A DNA stretch of 64,000 nucleotides from Hyperoplus lanceolatus (Eukaryota > Chordata > Actinopteri > Uranoscopiformes > Ammodytidae), in the NCBI GenBank assembly GCA_026929865.2, contig CM049398.1, forward strand, positions 16,088,001 to 16,152,000, given 5' to 3'. A program made the translations under genes and the position numbers. This document shows positions 1 to 51,339 of the stretch, one piece after another (the stretch's first letter is position 1; each line of letters begins with the position of its first letter). The notes under the pieces were generated by a model. That model saw nothing but the letters and a program-made list of their open reading frames with translations. It was not told the DNA's origin and did no database searches.

Positions 1-479
1 GTCGGTTGACGTTAACATCTCTTGTCCTCTTTACTGTACTTCACCACTTACATACTCCACTTACTCTTCTCAAAGAATGTGAGCGTTATCTGTTGCTCAC
101 TTCATCTATCCTGCCGCCCTCACCACTTAACAACACATCTGCTCAGTCAGACGAATGAGACTTAAGCGCCCTCACAGGATTCAGCAGGATTTTTTTCTCC
201 CATTCTTTTATTTTGCACCCATGACTCATTGGCAGCATGCAGATTCGTTACCCACACGCCCAGGGGCTCAAACTGCTTGCACAACTTTTTGTGTCTTCTT
301 CACACTGGGTGACATTAGTATCGGCTATGTATAGTCAGCTCGCGGCCATACTGATAAGAGTACTGGCAATGGAAAGGCACAAGGGGAGATGTCAGCAAAA
401 TACCGCCTTCTTTTTTTTGCACTTGTAGGGCTTACTTTGTCATTTGGACTTAACTGTGACTCCGAGACAAAATCATGTA
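1..479. other. Non-coding sequence, probably ttc9 intron 1
   Basis: No exon, known repeat or structured element was recognised. The next ttc9 exon begins at 2,683 with a phase that needs an upstream coding exon, so this stretch should lie in ttc9 intron 1. The short ORFs here have no recognisable domain. Confidence 0.5.
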
Positions 480-2605
480 TAGGGGAGAGTGGCCTAAGTT
501 GTGCCACTTTTTACTCAAAGTTACTTTCAAGTGAGGCCTTGACAGTAGTCTCCAAGTCCAATATGTACATATATTTCAGGATGTTGTGCATCCCTGGCAA
601 TAAAAACTTTGGATCTGGAATAAACTGTTAAAATATAGCTTTCGGAAAAAAAGTTGTCTTGTTGCACAACTTGCCCCCGGTGTGGTGTAAGTTGTGCCGT
701 TGGAGAGAATACAAAGGGGTAAATTGTGCCATTGATATATATCTCATAAACTTTAATGCAAGACAAATCCATTAGACAATCACTTATTTAAGGTTTATTT
801 AAAGTAATTAAAGTAAGTATTTTAGGACAATTTTCTTAAACAAGGCCTAGCAGATCTTATGATTTTACCTGCAAAGCTCACAATGACAAAGTCACCATCA
901 TCATCTTGCCATCTGAACTCTCATCATGTGGAATGGAGATGTCACTCTCTTCTGAGCTACTGTAGACAATCACGTTCTTTTGGTGACCAGCCTATACAGC
1001 CATGCCAATGGCACCACTCTCAGAAATGTACTTTGCACTAGCTGCGCCGCCCTTGTAGAACCAGCTGCTACCTGGCATATGCGATTCCCCCTCCATTTCG
1101 GCCTTTAAATCAAGACTCAAAACTAGGGATGGGCATTTTAAGAAATTCAATTGATCGATCATCGGGAAAATTAACGAGCAATTATCGAGCAATCGTTATC
1201 TTTTGTTTACATATTAAAAAATGCCAACAGAACATCCAAAATACAGCGTTTTTACCATAGACTGTATACAAGAGGTTTTTACTCAATTACATCTTTATTC
1301 CAAGATATTCTAGGCAAACAACAATCTATTAAGACAAGGCAACTTTTTAAAATAAAATAATAATAAAATGCGGCGCTGGTGAAAGCCCGAGGCTATGAGC
1401 CAACAAGGAGCCAATGCTATGATACCTTTAAAGTTTAAACACACATGCGCCTCCTAAGATGCTGCCAAAGACTGCATAAGGGCACGGCACGTTTCTCTGA
1501 GTGATAAAGGACCTAACGTTACTTCATCTAATAGACAAAATGTGCAAATTATTTCCCTGATGAAGGCGAAGTAGGAAAGCATAGACGCTAATGTTAGCTG
1601 CTAATGCTAGCAGCGCTAACGTGACACGTTTAACAGGGTCGGATGTAGGCTTCAATGTACAAGTGGTACATAATTCGGTTTGTTTAAGTGTTGTACTTAT
1701 AGAAGGTTTCACAATGCTTAATGAACTTAGTTATTTTCGGTTCTAAAGCTGTCCGGTCCGATGCCAAACTTCTCCTTAACTTCTTCCTGTTTATGTTTTG
1801 AGATCTACGGCTTAAGTATCTCTCCCTGCTGGTAGGATGTTAAATTGCTGCCCATACAGTCTTTGGTGCTGTCACATAGTGAAACTAATTGCTGTGCTGC
1901 CGGACTCACACTGCGCAACACAACAGCTATATGATCGATAACAATTTCACGTGATCGACAATGATCGATTAATCGATTAGCCTAATTATGCCCATCCCTA
2001 CTCAAAACCCATCTAACTATCTTACCTCTGCACTGCTATCTTTGTTTATATGTGGATGTCTGGGCTTTATGTCTTTTATTTTGGTTATTGTTAGTTTACC
2101 TTAATTTTTTACCTACTGAATGCACTTTGTTCAGTTTGGACAGTGCACACTGTTATATCTGTGCTTTTATAAATACTTTTTACTTACTTACTTACTTATA
2201 ACTCACGCCAAGCCCTCTGGCACAAATCACCCCAACCCCAGATTTTTGGATAATAAGCATGATGCAGCAGTTTAGGGCTGACATTGTGCTAACTATATAG
2301 ACACAAAGTGTAGCATACTAAAGCACTAAAACATGTGTCAAATATTTTCAAACGTGTCTATAATTGTTCAGACACAATAATCAAAAAACCTTGATAATGG
2401 AAATTCTACTTTGAAAGGCAAAAAACAGCATTTTGAGCTAAAATGTACTTATAACTTATTCCATGTTTCTCCCTTCTTTACATGATAAGTTAAATGGATG
2501 GCTCTTCTTAAATATGTGGTCACATTTCTAATTTCTTCTATGGTTTTCTAGAAACAAGGGGTGGCACAGCTTCCCCACCGGCACAATTTAGGCCACTCTC
2601 CCCTA
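480..2605. mobile_element. Unassigned TIR DNA transposon, copy A (interrupted)
   Basis: The ends are inverted repeats of about 27 bp beginning TAGGGGAGAGTGGCCTAA on the left, with its reverse complement at 2,580-2,605. The motif AAGTTGTGCC recurs inside (near 496, 664 and 687), like subterminal repeats. No transposase ORF is present, so it is non-autonomous. Removing the hAT insertion (1,124-2,000 plus one 8-bp duplication) leaves about 1,241 bp, close to the 1,194 bp of copy B at 50,146-51,339. The left end of this copy aligns with the right end of copy B. No target duplication was evident. The superfamily is not assigned. Confidence 0.8.
1124..2000. mobile_element. Non-autonomous hAT element nested in copy A
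   Basis: The termini are TAGGGATGGGCAT on the left and ATGCCCATCCCTA on the right, a perfect 13-bp inverted repeat. The flanks are identical 8-bp direct repeats CTCAAAAC (1,116-1,123 and 2,001-2,008), the target duplication length of hAT transposons. Subterminal ATCGAT-rich sequence (about 1,150-1,195 and 1,930-1,975) is common in teleost hAT MITEs. No transposase frame is seen. The intact duplication places this insertion after that of the surrounding element. Confidence 0.9.
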
Positions 2606-2657
2606 CGATTATTACAATCAACTTTTAATGCTCTTTCATAATAGTGCACACATCTAA

Positions 2658-2936
<279 letters not shown>

Positions 2937-3339
2937 TAGCTTTTCACTGTTTTAAATTTACTTTTTAGGTGGACTAACGTATTAGTAGCAATAGTCCACT
3001 TGATACATGTTCTTTCTGTGGGTACCATTGAAGAACATAAGGTCATGTCCTTGATATTTTTTATTAATTGATAAGCAGATTTAGTTTAAGTTCTTTATTT
3101 TTTATTAAACAACAAAGAGAGTGGAGCAGTTGCTGTAAAGTTCTCAGTTCTCAGTCAGTGCTCTGAGAAATAAACAAAGTTGAGTAGGAGCTTGAGGCAC
3201 AGCAGGAGGCCGGGGCGGCACTATAATAAATATGGCATGAATAATACATAAATATGAGTTTAGAGAGGGCTTTTAAAACAGCAATGTTTTATTTCGACTT
3301 TTCTGTTCCACCTTCCATTTTATCTCTCCATCATCACAG

Positions 3340-3434
3340 ACACCAACGTGCTGCGCTACATCCAGCTGACGGAGATGAAGATGAGCAGGGGTGGACAGCG
3401 GGAACGAGAGAGCGGCAAAGAGACCCAGGGCTAA
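3340..3434 (+). CDS. ttc9: ttc9, terminal coding exon
   Basis: The acceptor TCATCACAG precedes the exon. The split codon G|AC restores Asp, giving the family's characteristic end DTNVLRYIQLTEMKMSR followed by a polar tail ending KETQG and TAA at 3,432-3,434. The phase agrees with the exon ending at 2,865, across an intron of 474 bp. Together the two exons give the C-terminal 92 or so residues of the protein. The gene runs toward map3k9, so the two are convergent. Confidence 0.93.
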
Positions 3435-6400
3435 CCCCCCGTCAGATCTTTTCACCCTCTTGACCCTTCAACCTTTGACCCTACCAGCCGTCCCTACATC
3501 GACCCCTTCCCTTCCCATGTACCTCCTCTCCTCCTGTATAGACTCCTGACGGCATCACAGCCCACAGACAGACGAGGAAGACCTAATCAGCCACCAGAGA
3601 GAGATTTCTTTTTTTAAACGAAGACATATCAACCGCTATCTGCAACCCAGACTCCTTTTCCTTCTCTTCCTCCTTCTTTTACCCCTATTTCTCCTTCAGG
3701 TGTTGTGGTTGCCGCTAGACACAGACATAAAAAATAAAACAACAAAAAACAAAGGAAATTGCTTTATTATACTCATGCAAAACGGTTGATGTGGTGGAAT
3801 GAAAAAGGAGCTTCAAAACATACAGTACATATGAATAATGGACATTTGCGTGATTTAGTAACTGTTTTAACTGCATTTTGTTACTCTTCTCTATCTCTGC
3901 CTTCTCTCCCTCTGTCTTATTTGAAACTTCGAGGAGAATATCGGGGTTTGGGAAGCTCGACCACACCGGGAGGAGGGTGGGTGTATTTGTATGGAGGCAG
4001 TTCTGAGCATAAGCATGGGATAGTGAGAGGGCTGTGTGTGGGACACATAGTATCAAGACCATAGCCCAATTTGATTGTACATTCAACAGGGCTCACACAC
4101 AGAACCCTTACCCGGACTATGGGATGGACTAGCATCACTAAGAGAAAAAAGCTTGCCTGTGCGCTTAATCTATCGCTCTTCTGTCTCACTTTTTCTTTCC
4201 AGGATGCCATGGTTCTCATTTGTTGTTTTTTTTTCAATTCAAGGGCTAATTCAAGTGCTGTAATCTGTGGGTTTTTTGATTAGCTTTTCGGTGTTTATCG
4301 TACTCAGTAGTAAATCATTAGTTTGTTAATAGCATCTGTGTGCACAGCAAACAGAGGAAATTCTCCAGTGGTACTTGCTGTGATCAGGTGTGCTAATTAG
4401 GAAAATACTGGGATGTCTTGAATCCGTTGCCCCTCCTGGGTCGTGTGTCGTTGTAGATGTTGTTTAGGTTGTCGAAACACCCCCCGCCCTCCCTCTCTCT
4501 CTCCTTCCCTCTCTGTTCGCCCGTAAATGATGTCACAATGGAAAATAGCCAGTGGGATTGGAGCCCCATCAACCACCATTGGTTAAATGGAGATCCACTT
4601 TAAAAGGTTCACTGCGAGGGGAAAAAAAACAATTCTCTAGAAATCTCTAAACGGAGGTCTGCCCTTTTATTGCTAATGCTGACGCTTTCCAGACACCGCT
4701 TACACACCGAGGAGACTCTGGGCAGCGTTAGTGCAGGGAAAACAATCACATGCGTCTGTCCTTGGAGCACTCAGCTGTAGTGCACTCCAACAAGAGTGTG
4801 CCATTTGAGATTTCCTCCTCTTCCACTTATCAACTGTAAGGAAAGATAACACCCAGCATTAGTGTTAGAAAACACCACTGGTCATTATGATATTTTTTTC
4901 CGGTTTTCCATGGCTATAGCTGGCAAAAGATGGCATACATAATTTGCCACTGCTTCTCTTGTGACTTGTGAAAGCTGAATCACTGACGACGTAAACATTG
5001 CTTTTATGACGTAGGCTTTTAACCTGTCTGCGCTGTTCCGAAGAAGGTTGGATTGGCGATTTTGAGAAAGCATGACTTGAAATTCCCTTTTTTTTTCCCC
5101 CGATGCCATGGAACTCTTTCCCCTCCTGCATGTAGGGTGGGGCTCCAGACAGTTACTTCAGATGTATGGGATGGGGATTATATCTGCTCTATTGCTTCCT
5201 GTCACGGCATGCTGCCACACTGTTTGCTCATTCCTCTACTTTACCCATTCTGCCCGTATATGTTTTTTTAAGTGTGATAGTCTGTAGAAGAGGTAGCAAA
5301 TAGAGGTGGGGGAAAAAAAAGAAGTATTTGATGAATTAGTCACCTTCTGCCTTGGCCAAGGTTAGAGATAAGAAGTAAATCCACTGTTTGAGAGAAATCA
5401 ACTTTAAAAAAGGGTTGTAGAGGAAATCAAAGGCAGAAGCTGTAAAAGATCCCCCCCCTCCCTTTGTTTCTAGTGACCTGCTAGGAGGTAAATAGGGACC
5501 TAAGTGTGTCAATGGGACTCTGGAGAGAGGGCACCATGCGTTGAGGATAAAGAGAGGCTCCAGTGGAGGAAGAAGTAGGCCATCGTCAAGCAGCTGCAGC
5601 TCCGGCAGCAAAGACATGAGATTACAAATAGGAACTATGACAAGTGCTGAACATCTCATTCCCAAACTTTAACTAATCTGCTAGTATAAAAGTTTCCACC
5701 CCTCTGAGAGGGCTTTCAACCAGATTAGTAAACCTAATCACCATATTTTTGGCCATGAAATGAAATATATATCACTATAAATAAATAAATAAATAAATAA
5801 ATAGCTCATGGGCTAATTCCATTAAATGGTGGGGTTGAAGGAACAAATTGTTATTAATTCACTGCTACAACTCTCACGTCTGTGCTATTATGAGGTTTCT
5901 TTAATGAGAAATGTTGAATTATTCCTTTAACTTCATCAAACTTGCTGAACGAAACTAATTCGATGCCACCGCTTGTTTGACCAGTTCCCACTGCTAGAAA
6001 TCATTGATCAGAGAACAAACTGCCATTGTGAAGCACCAATTCATAAAAAGCTTTACGTCAGACGCAGAAGCCTTCCTCACTCTCGATGTGCCTCTGTCCT
6101 CTCTCGGGTATTCCAGAGGACATACCCGTAAATCAACAAAACAGCAGTGAGGAGAAAGGCACCTGCAGGCTCTGTCTCCATGGCTGCCTGGGCCGAGTCT
6201 ACTTACCCACGAGCCCCTCGGGAATGGGTCTCTTCCCCTGGTCCTCTCTCCATGGCACCAGCCCACCATCTTGTTTTTGTGTCTCAATCTGCTAAGTCAT
6301 CCTAGTTCCACATGTGCTATGAACGTCTAGGGAATATAGCTGCACATGAAGCAGGACCATCTCTTCAACACTGATCAGTTCTACATTACAGGGCAGAGTT

Positions 6401-7170
6401 ATTGTGAGCTGACAATGCGCTGTCCTTGCAAAGAGAGATGCCCGATCTCTATATCAGTGTAGCTTTGAGAAAAAAACAACAAGCACAAAAAAAAGAGACG
6501 AAAAAAAGTCAAACTTCTGGCTGTGTTATTTTTGCTCTTCTGCTTTAATGTCATTTGAGGTTAATGTTTGTCAAAATGTCAGAGTAGTTTTTTTGTGAAT
6601 ATATGATAAAAATGTACAAAAAAAAAGTTTTATGGTTGTGAAAAGCTTTACTTTTTCTGAATTACTTTATCAACGGAAAAGAAAAGCAAGAGTGAGAAAA
6701 GAGAGTTTTACTTGAGCTCCTCCAGGGAGCTGTTTTGTGACTGTGTCTGGAATTGTTGGCAATTCTGTTGCTGTCCCTTTCCACCAAGGGATCCAGAATT
6801 GAGTCCGAGTGTGGGCAATGCCCTTGGAAACCCCATTACCCCCCTCATCTTTGACCCGACCCGTCTTTTTCTGCACAGTGAAGACGACCAGTGACGCAGA
6901 AGTGGACAACTCCGAAGAACTCGTTTCAGAGTGTAGAGTTGCTCCATCTTCTCTGTTTCTTTGTTGCTGGAAAAAAAAGAAAAGAAAAATGACATTAACC
7001 TGAGGACGACAGGGCCATGACTGCATATTTCTTGTCTCCCAAGAGGCCTTTTTTCCATTCAACATCCAAACATCACAGGCCTCCATCACTGGTTTTACTG
7101 AACTGCTCGCCCGGGAATGCACTATTGAAAAGTTAATGAAGATTATGAATAAAGTTTCAAAAAAAGAGTA
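3435..7170 (+). other. ttc9: Probable ttc9 3' UTR
   Basis: After the TAA there is no further coding sequence or splice pattern. The first strong polyadenylation arrangement is AATAAA at 7,148 with a (TTG)n/GT-rich stretch about 20 bases downstream. A weaker AATAAA at 3,733 lacks a GU-rich follower. The 3.7-kb length is inferred. The region also holds an AAAT microsatellite at 5,778-5,803. Short ORFs here show no domain. Confidence 0.5.
7148..7153 (+). terminator. Polyadenylation signal AATAAA, probably ttc9
   Basis: The hexamer AATAAA is followed after about 20 bases by ATG and a run of TTG repeats then TGTGTGG, the usual layout of a cleavage site with a GU-rich downstream element. It is the best such combination between the ttc9 stop and map3k9. 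Confidence 0.55.
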
Positions 7171-7489
7171 ATGTTGTTGTTGTTGTTGTTGTGTGGTCAG
7201 AACAAAGTTGTGTAAAGCCTTTCGTGGCTCCACACAGGGAGTTGTGCAAAACCTGATAGTTTGCCCATTTGGGCTGAAGAGTGCAAGTTTTAAAATAAAA
7301 TAAAATCCTGAGGCCGCAAGTTAGAAAGAAATTAATTGCCAGCCCTCTGTAGTAACTTGAGGCTACATTAGCTACTAGCAAAAACCCAAATACTGTATGT
7401 GGTGAGTCAATCAGCTTGACTGGCATTGGGTACTGTAGGCACAATTTTGTAAAAAGAGGAATGATTGTAATAAGAGACAGTTCCTGCAT

Positions 7490-7835
7490 TTCAAATCGCA
7501 TACTTTCTCATTTTATTAAACTTTGCAGCTACCCTTAAAATAAAGTATAGTATGTACTTTGAATGCCGTATGCATACAACTAGGACACACTATTTAGTTA
7601 TAACATTGTACCCTGAACTTTGACCCTCTTGCTCATATATCAGACGGCTGCTTGGCGGCTCAGTCAATGCATTGTCACTTCCGCTGCGTAGAGGATTGTG
7701 GGACAGAACAGCCAAAAAGGCATACTATTTTGAATACTGCAAAATGCAACTGAATGTAGTAGAACATCTAGATATTGCATGCTTGTATTGGGACATCCTA
7801 AATCTGTTTCTGATATGCTAAATAGTACGGAAATA
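7490..7835. mobile_element. Degenerate MITE, relative of 36,493-36,900
   Basis: Blocks are shared in the same order with the MITE at 36,493-36,900: an AATCGCATACTTTC start, ATAACATTG, GGATTGTGGG(A/T)CAGAA, and GGGACATCCTAAATCT. The right terminus has decayed, so the boundaries are approximate. Confidence 0.6.
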
Positions 7836-8517
7836 TGTGTATTAAACATAGATAGTAAATAATACACAGGATATATGTGGTTCTGCTGCAATCGATTGTA
7901 ATACTTTTCTTAACTATTCATCCCATAGGAGTGCACAATCTCATTTACTTTCAAAGGGACCCGCCACCAACTTTAAGCATGAACAATTTAATGTTTTATA
8001 ATGTACTCCATGATGACCTTGGAAGAGATTTCAACAGTCTGACAAAATGCAGATTTTTTCAAAGTTGGGGCTTTCGATCATATAACATGATCTTCACCTA
8101 GAATTGTACATCAAAGAAAAAAAACTTCTTGTCTATTGGCTTTTTCTCTCTGTTAACTTGATGGATACACAACATGTCACCAGCTGGCCCAAAAGAGTTT
8201 GCCAAAGGAGGTAGAGTGTTTGGATGTGAAGCAAAAAGACAAACACCATAGAGCAGAGAGTGAGATCATGTAGGTTTGGTAATATAGTATACACCTGAGC
8301 TCAGCATACTCATTAGTGACAGGGGGTCAGCTCCACCTTCTTACTTGTCGGAGCAAAATCAAAGCAGCACAGGCAGATACACAAAGACTTTGAGCCCCTA
8401 GAATGGATGCAGTTCCAAACATACTAGATCCTTCATTTCCCATATTCAACATATATTGTGGGACAAAGAAAGGCGATCTGGTTCCTTGTTTACTTCAATA
8501 TCTACTGTAACACAAAA

Positions 8518-8621
<104 letters not shown>

Positions 8622-9617
8622 AACACCTGTCTTTCCCTGTCTCCCTCGCTTCATTTTCAGGCACATCATCCCCTTTCCAGTCCCTCTTTCTTTGTTGTTG
8701 CTTTTAATAGCATCACAATGGAAGTGAAGAGGGGTTGCTAGGTAACTGGTAGGCGTCTGTGAGGGCGTTTGATTTCTGTAGCCTACATAAAACACAGCAT
8801 GCACACCAGATTCGTCTCCTTACTTTCAAAGGTTGTCATTTGAGTGTGAAACATTACGTCAAGATTGCTCCTTTCCGCTACTGCGTCTCAGATTGAAATC
8901 CTAAAAGAATCTTGGTCAGCTACGTAGAAAGCTCGAGTGCACCTTCATCTGCCTTTCCTGGTAACTGCAGAGTCAGAGAGTGACCCGAAAAATTAATTAC
9001 ATGGAAGAAAACAGAATATGACATCATAGGCCTCAGTGGTGACACCTGGAGGATTTTATCTGTCTCTGCAGTCGCCTTTGTCTCCAAACGATGTCGCCAA
9101 ACGCTACGATGTAGGCTAGCTAACTGAATCTAATTTGGATGTAGGCCTATATGTAGAGCACTTAACTTGACTATTTTGTTTTTATGCTACTTTACACTTC
9201 TTCTCTGCTACATTTCAGAGGGAAATATTGTAGGCCTACGTTTTACTCCACTGTTACAGGTTATTTTTTTAATTTTAAACATTTTAAACACTTTACTAGT
9301 AGGCTAGCCTACTTTAACTTTTGATAATCTGGTTTTATTTTCTAATACAGGAGTCCTGCTACAAATTAAAATTCTTGTTTTTTCTTATGATATTCTACCG
9401 TGTCTGCGCACATTTCCTTCTGCTTGCCTGCATTATTACTGGAAACAGGTTATGCTTTATTTGTTCTTTGTTTAGCACTTTTGTAACAGTGTTAAGAAAG
9501 GCGCAATACAAATAAATACATGTAAATTCAGTTCATGCATGTAACAGATGGAACAAAAAGAAACCAAAAACGGATGTATCACCAACACAGAAGCATTGCT
9601 CTTTCTTTGTTTTGTTT

Positions 9618-9930
9618 TTTATTCATCTCTTCAGCCATCACATTTCTCACTTTTTCCTCATCGAACACAGAAATGTCACAGGTTTAGACTGGAGACGTTT
9701 CATAAAGCAGTTTTCTAGTTGTTGTTTTTTCCTGTTATATTAACAAATATATACAGATATCCCAGGAAGAGCGTCCTAATAATAATTATTAAACCTTTCC
9801 AACAATAACAATACATTTTTAATAAATACTCAATGTTCTTAACAACACACGAGGAGAATGAGTTTGGGCTCACTCCTCTACCGTCGGGATTGTCATCATC
9901 CCATACAAATAATAACACGCACACACACGT

Positions 9931-10024
<94 letters not shown>

Positions 10025-11355
10025 AGGAGTCAAGTAAATACCACCTGCCCCCAAGAAGGACCATCACACTGTGTGAAAACAACAGGTAAAAGTTGATTTG
10101 TGAGTCCACAGACTGGGCAGATGCACAACATGGCTCCTAAAGTGCCACTGAATCTGAATACAGCAGGTCAGAGGGAGAATATGAAGCGTCCAAACACGAA
10201 CATCAGGTTCCGTCTTTTTGTGTCCATTTAAGTCGCATGAACGGGATCCATACAGAGTGCTAATGACAGCTAGTGAGGAATGTTTTCGTCACAAAAAAGA
10301 CAAACAGATGACATTGTGTGTAGCAATTGGTGCACTTATTTTGAAGAAACACATGCACATTGGCGCACCAATCACATGTAAAAGTACACCTACTCAAAAG
10401 AGCACCAACACGCAAAAAAAAAGAATTACCCAATTTGTTCTTTCACACGTGCATATGGTTACATATACACACCCGATCTGCCACATATATAAAAAAACAT
10501 TTTCGCCGACAGGTACGTGGTGGGGAATGATGCAAGCACTGAGAAAATAATTATTGTTTTTACTGTACAACGCTGAGGGTATAACCCTGTCCACCAGTGC
10601 TGTGAGAAAAAAGGCTTTATCCTGTCTCGGTCTTTGATGGGAGAAAACAATGACCCCCCCTTAGCAGAGAGCTGACACGTGAGGATGAAGGCAGAAGGGC
10701 AGATGTTAGGGCACCAGCAGAACAAACGGCGTGCAAAATAAGACAAGAAAGACCCTCTCTGTTGAGAATTTTAAACAGTCCTGCTCCTCATTTTATTGTC
10801 AATGAATATTTTGGTTAATTAAGTTTTTCCTTCAGTGAGAGATGGGAAAGATGCAAGCAGAAAGTGGACAAAGACACAGGCAGATGAGTCTTTAATGATG
10901 AACAGTTAGTAAAATGTCAAAAAGGTGGCTTTTTGAAAAGCACTCAAATGGCTTTTTAAATTGGTGAGTCTTATCGGAAAATGTTTGCGAGGGGCTAAAA
11001 AGCAGGTAGAGATGGCTTCCAAGGAGGGTAAGAAGTTTCAGGTAAGGTGGGTGGGTGAGAAGAAGTCTACAACGCTTTAAAAACAGGTGTCTAGGACTCT
11101 GTGTGACGTGCAGATCAGAAAAGACTATCAGGGAAAGGCTGACAGGGTTAACCACCTCACAAGGACACACAAGAGGAGCGGCCTTTCAGTGAAACACGAC
11201 AAGAAGTGGGTAGTTTTTTGGATACACTTTGGTGAGTGCACTTTGCTCGGCTCAGACGTCAGGAGGCATTCCATATTCAACTAAAGCTCCAATTGTACTG
11301 TATCGGGTTTGAATGCAAAACATAAAGTAGAAATGTGTGTCCCCCTCCACACACA
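9618..11355 (-). other. map3k9: Probable map3k9 3' UTR
   Basis: Sequence following the map3k9 stop (11,356) on the - strand. No coding potential is seen. Candidate AATAAA hexamers on the - strand occur near 10,792 and at 9,618-9,623. The latter is followed by a GTGTTGGTG-containing stretch and is the slightly better choice, but the true end is not determined by sequence alone. An (AC)n run lies inside. Confidence 0.4.
9934..10020. repeat. (AC)n microsatellite
   Basis: An almost uninterrupted AC run of about 87 bp, preceded by a shorter imperfect ACACGC stretch. It would lie in the map3k9 3' UTR if the distal polyadenylation site is used. Confidence 0.98.
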
Positions 11356-49109
<37,754 letters not shown>

Positions 49110-49110
<1 letters not shown>

Positions 49111-50145
49111 GATCTCCGTATGACCTAAATTATTCTGGCAGCTCACGTAACTAAATGATTAGCAGTAGCTTTATAGGGAAAAGGACGAGTTTCATCAATT
49201 TTGTGGTTAATTTATTCTACACTATTGCATAAAGTGTTAGGGGGGTTAGTGCATTGTAATATAATGATATAGGCCTAATAGGCCTACATAATAAAATGTT
49301 GCTGCTTGTACCCTTCTACATAGTCAGGGATCAAAGGTCTGCAAGAGAACCACAGCCCTGTAGCTTAAAGTGAGGACAAACAATGCAATTTATTTTCTTT
49401 ATTTCCTGTTAAGGAGAGTAGGGCATATGCTGTGTGTGGATATCGGACTGCAAGCTGTCGATTTAATGTATTTTGTATTGCTGGCATGTAATTCTGTGTG
49501 GACTTGGGCTACTTAGTGTCATGACATGCAAATAAAAAAACCTTCTTTCATTCATATTTTTTTTAAATTACATCAAATAGGCTAATGCCTAAATAACTTT
49601 TAGTTATTGTGTCTAAATAATAATAATCACGTTAAGAATGTCATTGCATTTCAGAGTATAATCTATCAAAGAGTTATAAAGACAATATACAGTATGAGTA
49701 CCATAGAAGCTTAGTAGTAGTTGTTGTAATTACGTGCATCCATTTTTAAGCTCTACTGACCCCTGGTGACTAATGGGGGAACCACAAAGGAACATACAGT
49801 ACTTCTTGTCCATGACTTTCTACTCCAAAACATTTATGTGACGGTTTTTAGTTCAAATTGAACACAGAAAACTGAAATATATTGTTGATGGTTGAACTAC
49901 CAAATAGTAACATATATAAAGTATGAAATACATTATAGTTATGGCAATGACATTATTATTGTTATACGCTTCACACTTATACCTAAGTAAAAATTTTAAT
50001 GTAGGATTTTTATTTGTGGAAGAGTATTTTTAAAGTGTTTGGCTTAAAAGATTTATAAACGTATTTCCCCAATGGGAATGGGGAAATCGTTCTCCTTATA
50101 CTTCCTGTCATCAAAGCTGGACATAAGTAATCCAGATAAATCCAG
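49110..50145. other. Intergenic, AT-rich
   Basis: Nothing recognised on either strand. Confidence 0.6.
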
Positions 50146-51339
50146 TAGGGGAGAACGGGGAATCTGAGGCATCGGGTAATGTGAGCCACCCCCCTGTATC
50201 TAGGCAACGGAAAACATTTGTGGTCATGTAAGATATGTTTTCAAGCCCCTCTCATTTCCCCATGGCCCTGAAAGAGAGGACCTCATGGTGCTGTGGTAAG
50301 CATGTTTTTTTCACCAAAATAGGTATTTTGCATGTAAAAGAATGTTGTGCCAAAGCAAATGTATTCACGTAGAAAAACTTCTATCGTACGTGTTGATGAA
50401 CTACCAACATGAAACCATGTGATGCTGATAACTGAATATTAGCCTAAAATGCTAAGAGAGGTAGTTTTTTCTCAAATTGTGGTGGTGGGGGAAAGTGAGC
50501 CAAATGCTGTGGAGGCACAAGTTAAGTTTAGTCTTAAACATATTTTAATGTAATATTACATAACATATGTTTTATTTTAATGTCATACACATTGTAGAAA
50601 AGCCATCATGCCAAGGAAATACACCAGGAAGACGACCTGGGGCAACCACACGGAAAGAGCACCTTCTCATCTTTCCCTGTAACCTTCAGGGCTGGAATGT
50701 AGAGTAGGCCTAGTTGTAGAGTATGACAGGCTGATGTTATAATCCAGTTGGGTCTTCTCCTGTGTTCTGAGTCCCAGGCTGTTCTCGCTGGTTCTGATTT
50801 TCTTATGCTATATGCTTTGACCCCCAGACGCTAGCTGGCTCTAAGGGTCCTGTGTTCTGACCCCCAGACTGTGTTCTAATCTAACTGGTTCTGTCTTTCA
50901 TTTGAATCTTATTAAAACCTTTTCAATTATAATATGTTGTATTTGATTTTGTTCAGAGTTACTTTCAAGTGTCTAGAAAATTTGCTTTGCTTAATTGAGC
51001 AAACCCCATCATTCTTTAACTAGTCCGACATTAGTTCTGGAATGTGTGGCTAGCTTTCAGGATTCTTACTGTTACAATATGTTGTTATGGTAGTTTCAGA
51101 GTGGAAAAAGTAAGTGGATCAGTTTACCCCACAGCTGGGGTAAAGTGAGCCACATGACAACTTTTTTTAAAACAATCATATTTTCACTGCCCTTTGTCTT
51201 GAAAACATTCTGCTAATGCCCATTTCTAGGAAACATCCTGAATTCATGGGAAATGTGTACATTTGAGTGATAAATCGTTTTAGCTCCCTTAGAGGGGAGC
51301 AAATGTAAAAAGTGGCTCAGATTACCCCGTTCTCCCCTA
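50146..51339. mobile_element. Unassigned TIR DNA transposon, copy B
   Basis: Left end TAGGGGAGAACGGGGAATCT and right end the reverse complement of TAGGGGAGAACGGGGTAATC. It is 1,194 bp and non-coding. Its right end, read inward on the - strand, aligns with the left end of copy A (shared GCCACTTTTTAC, CAGGATGTT and AAAAAAAGTTGTC in order). Subterminal GTGAGCC/GTAAAGTGAGCC motifs echo AAGTTGTGCC in copy A. Confidence 0.85.
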
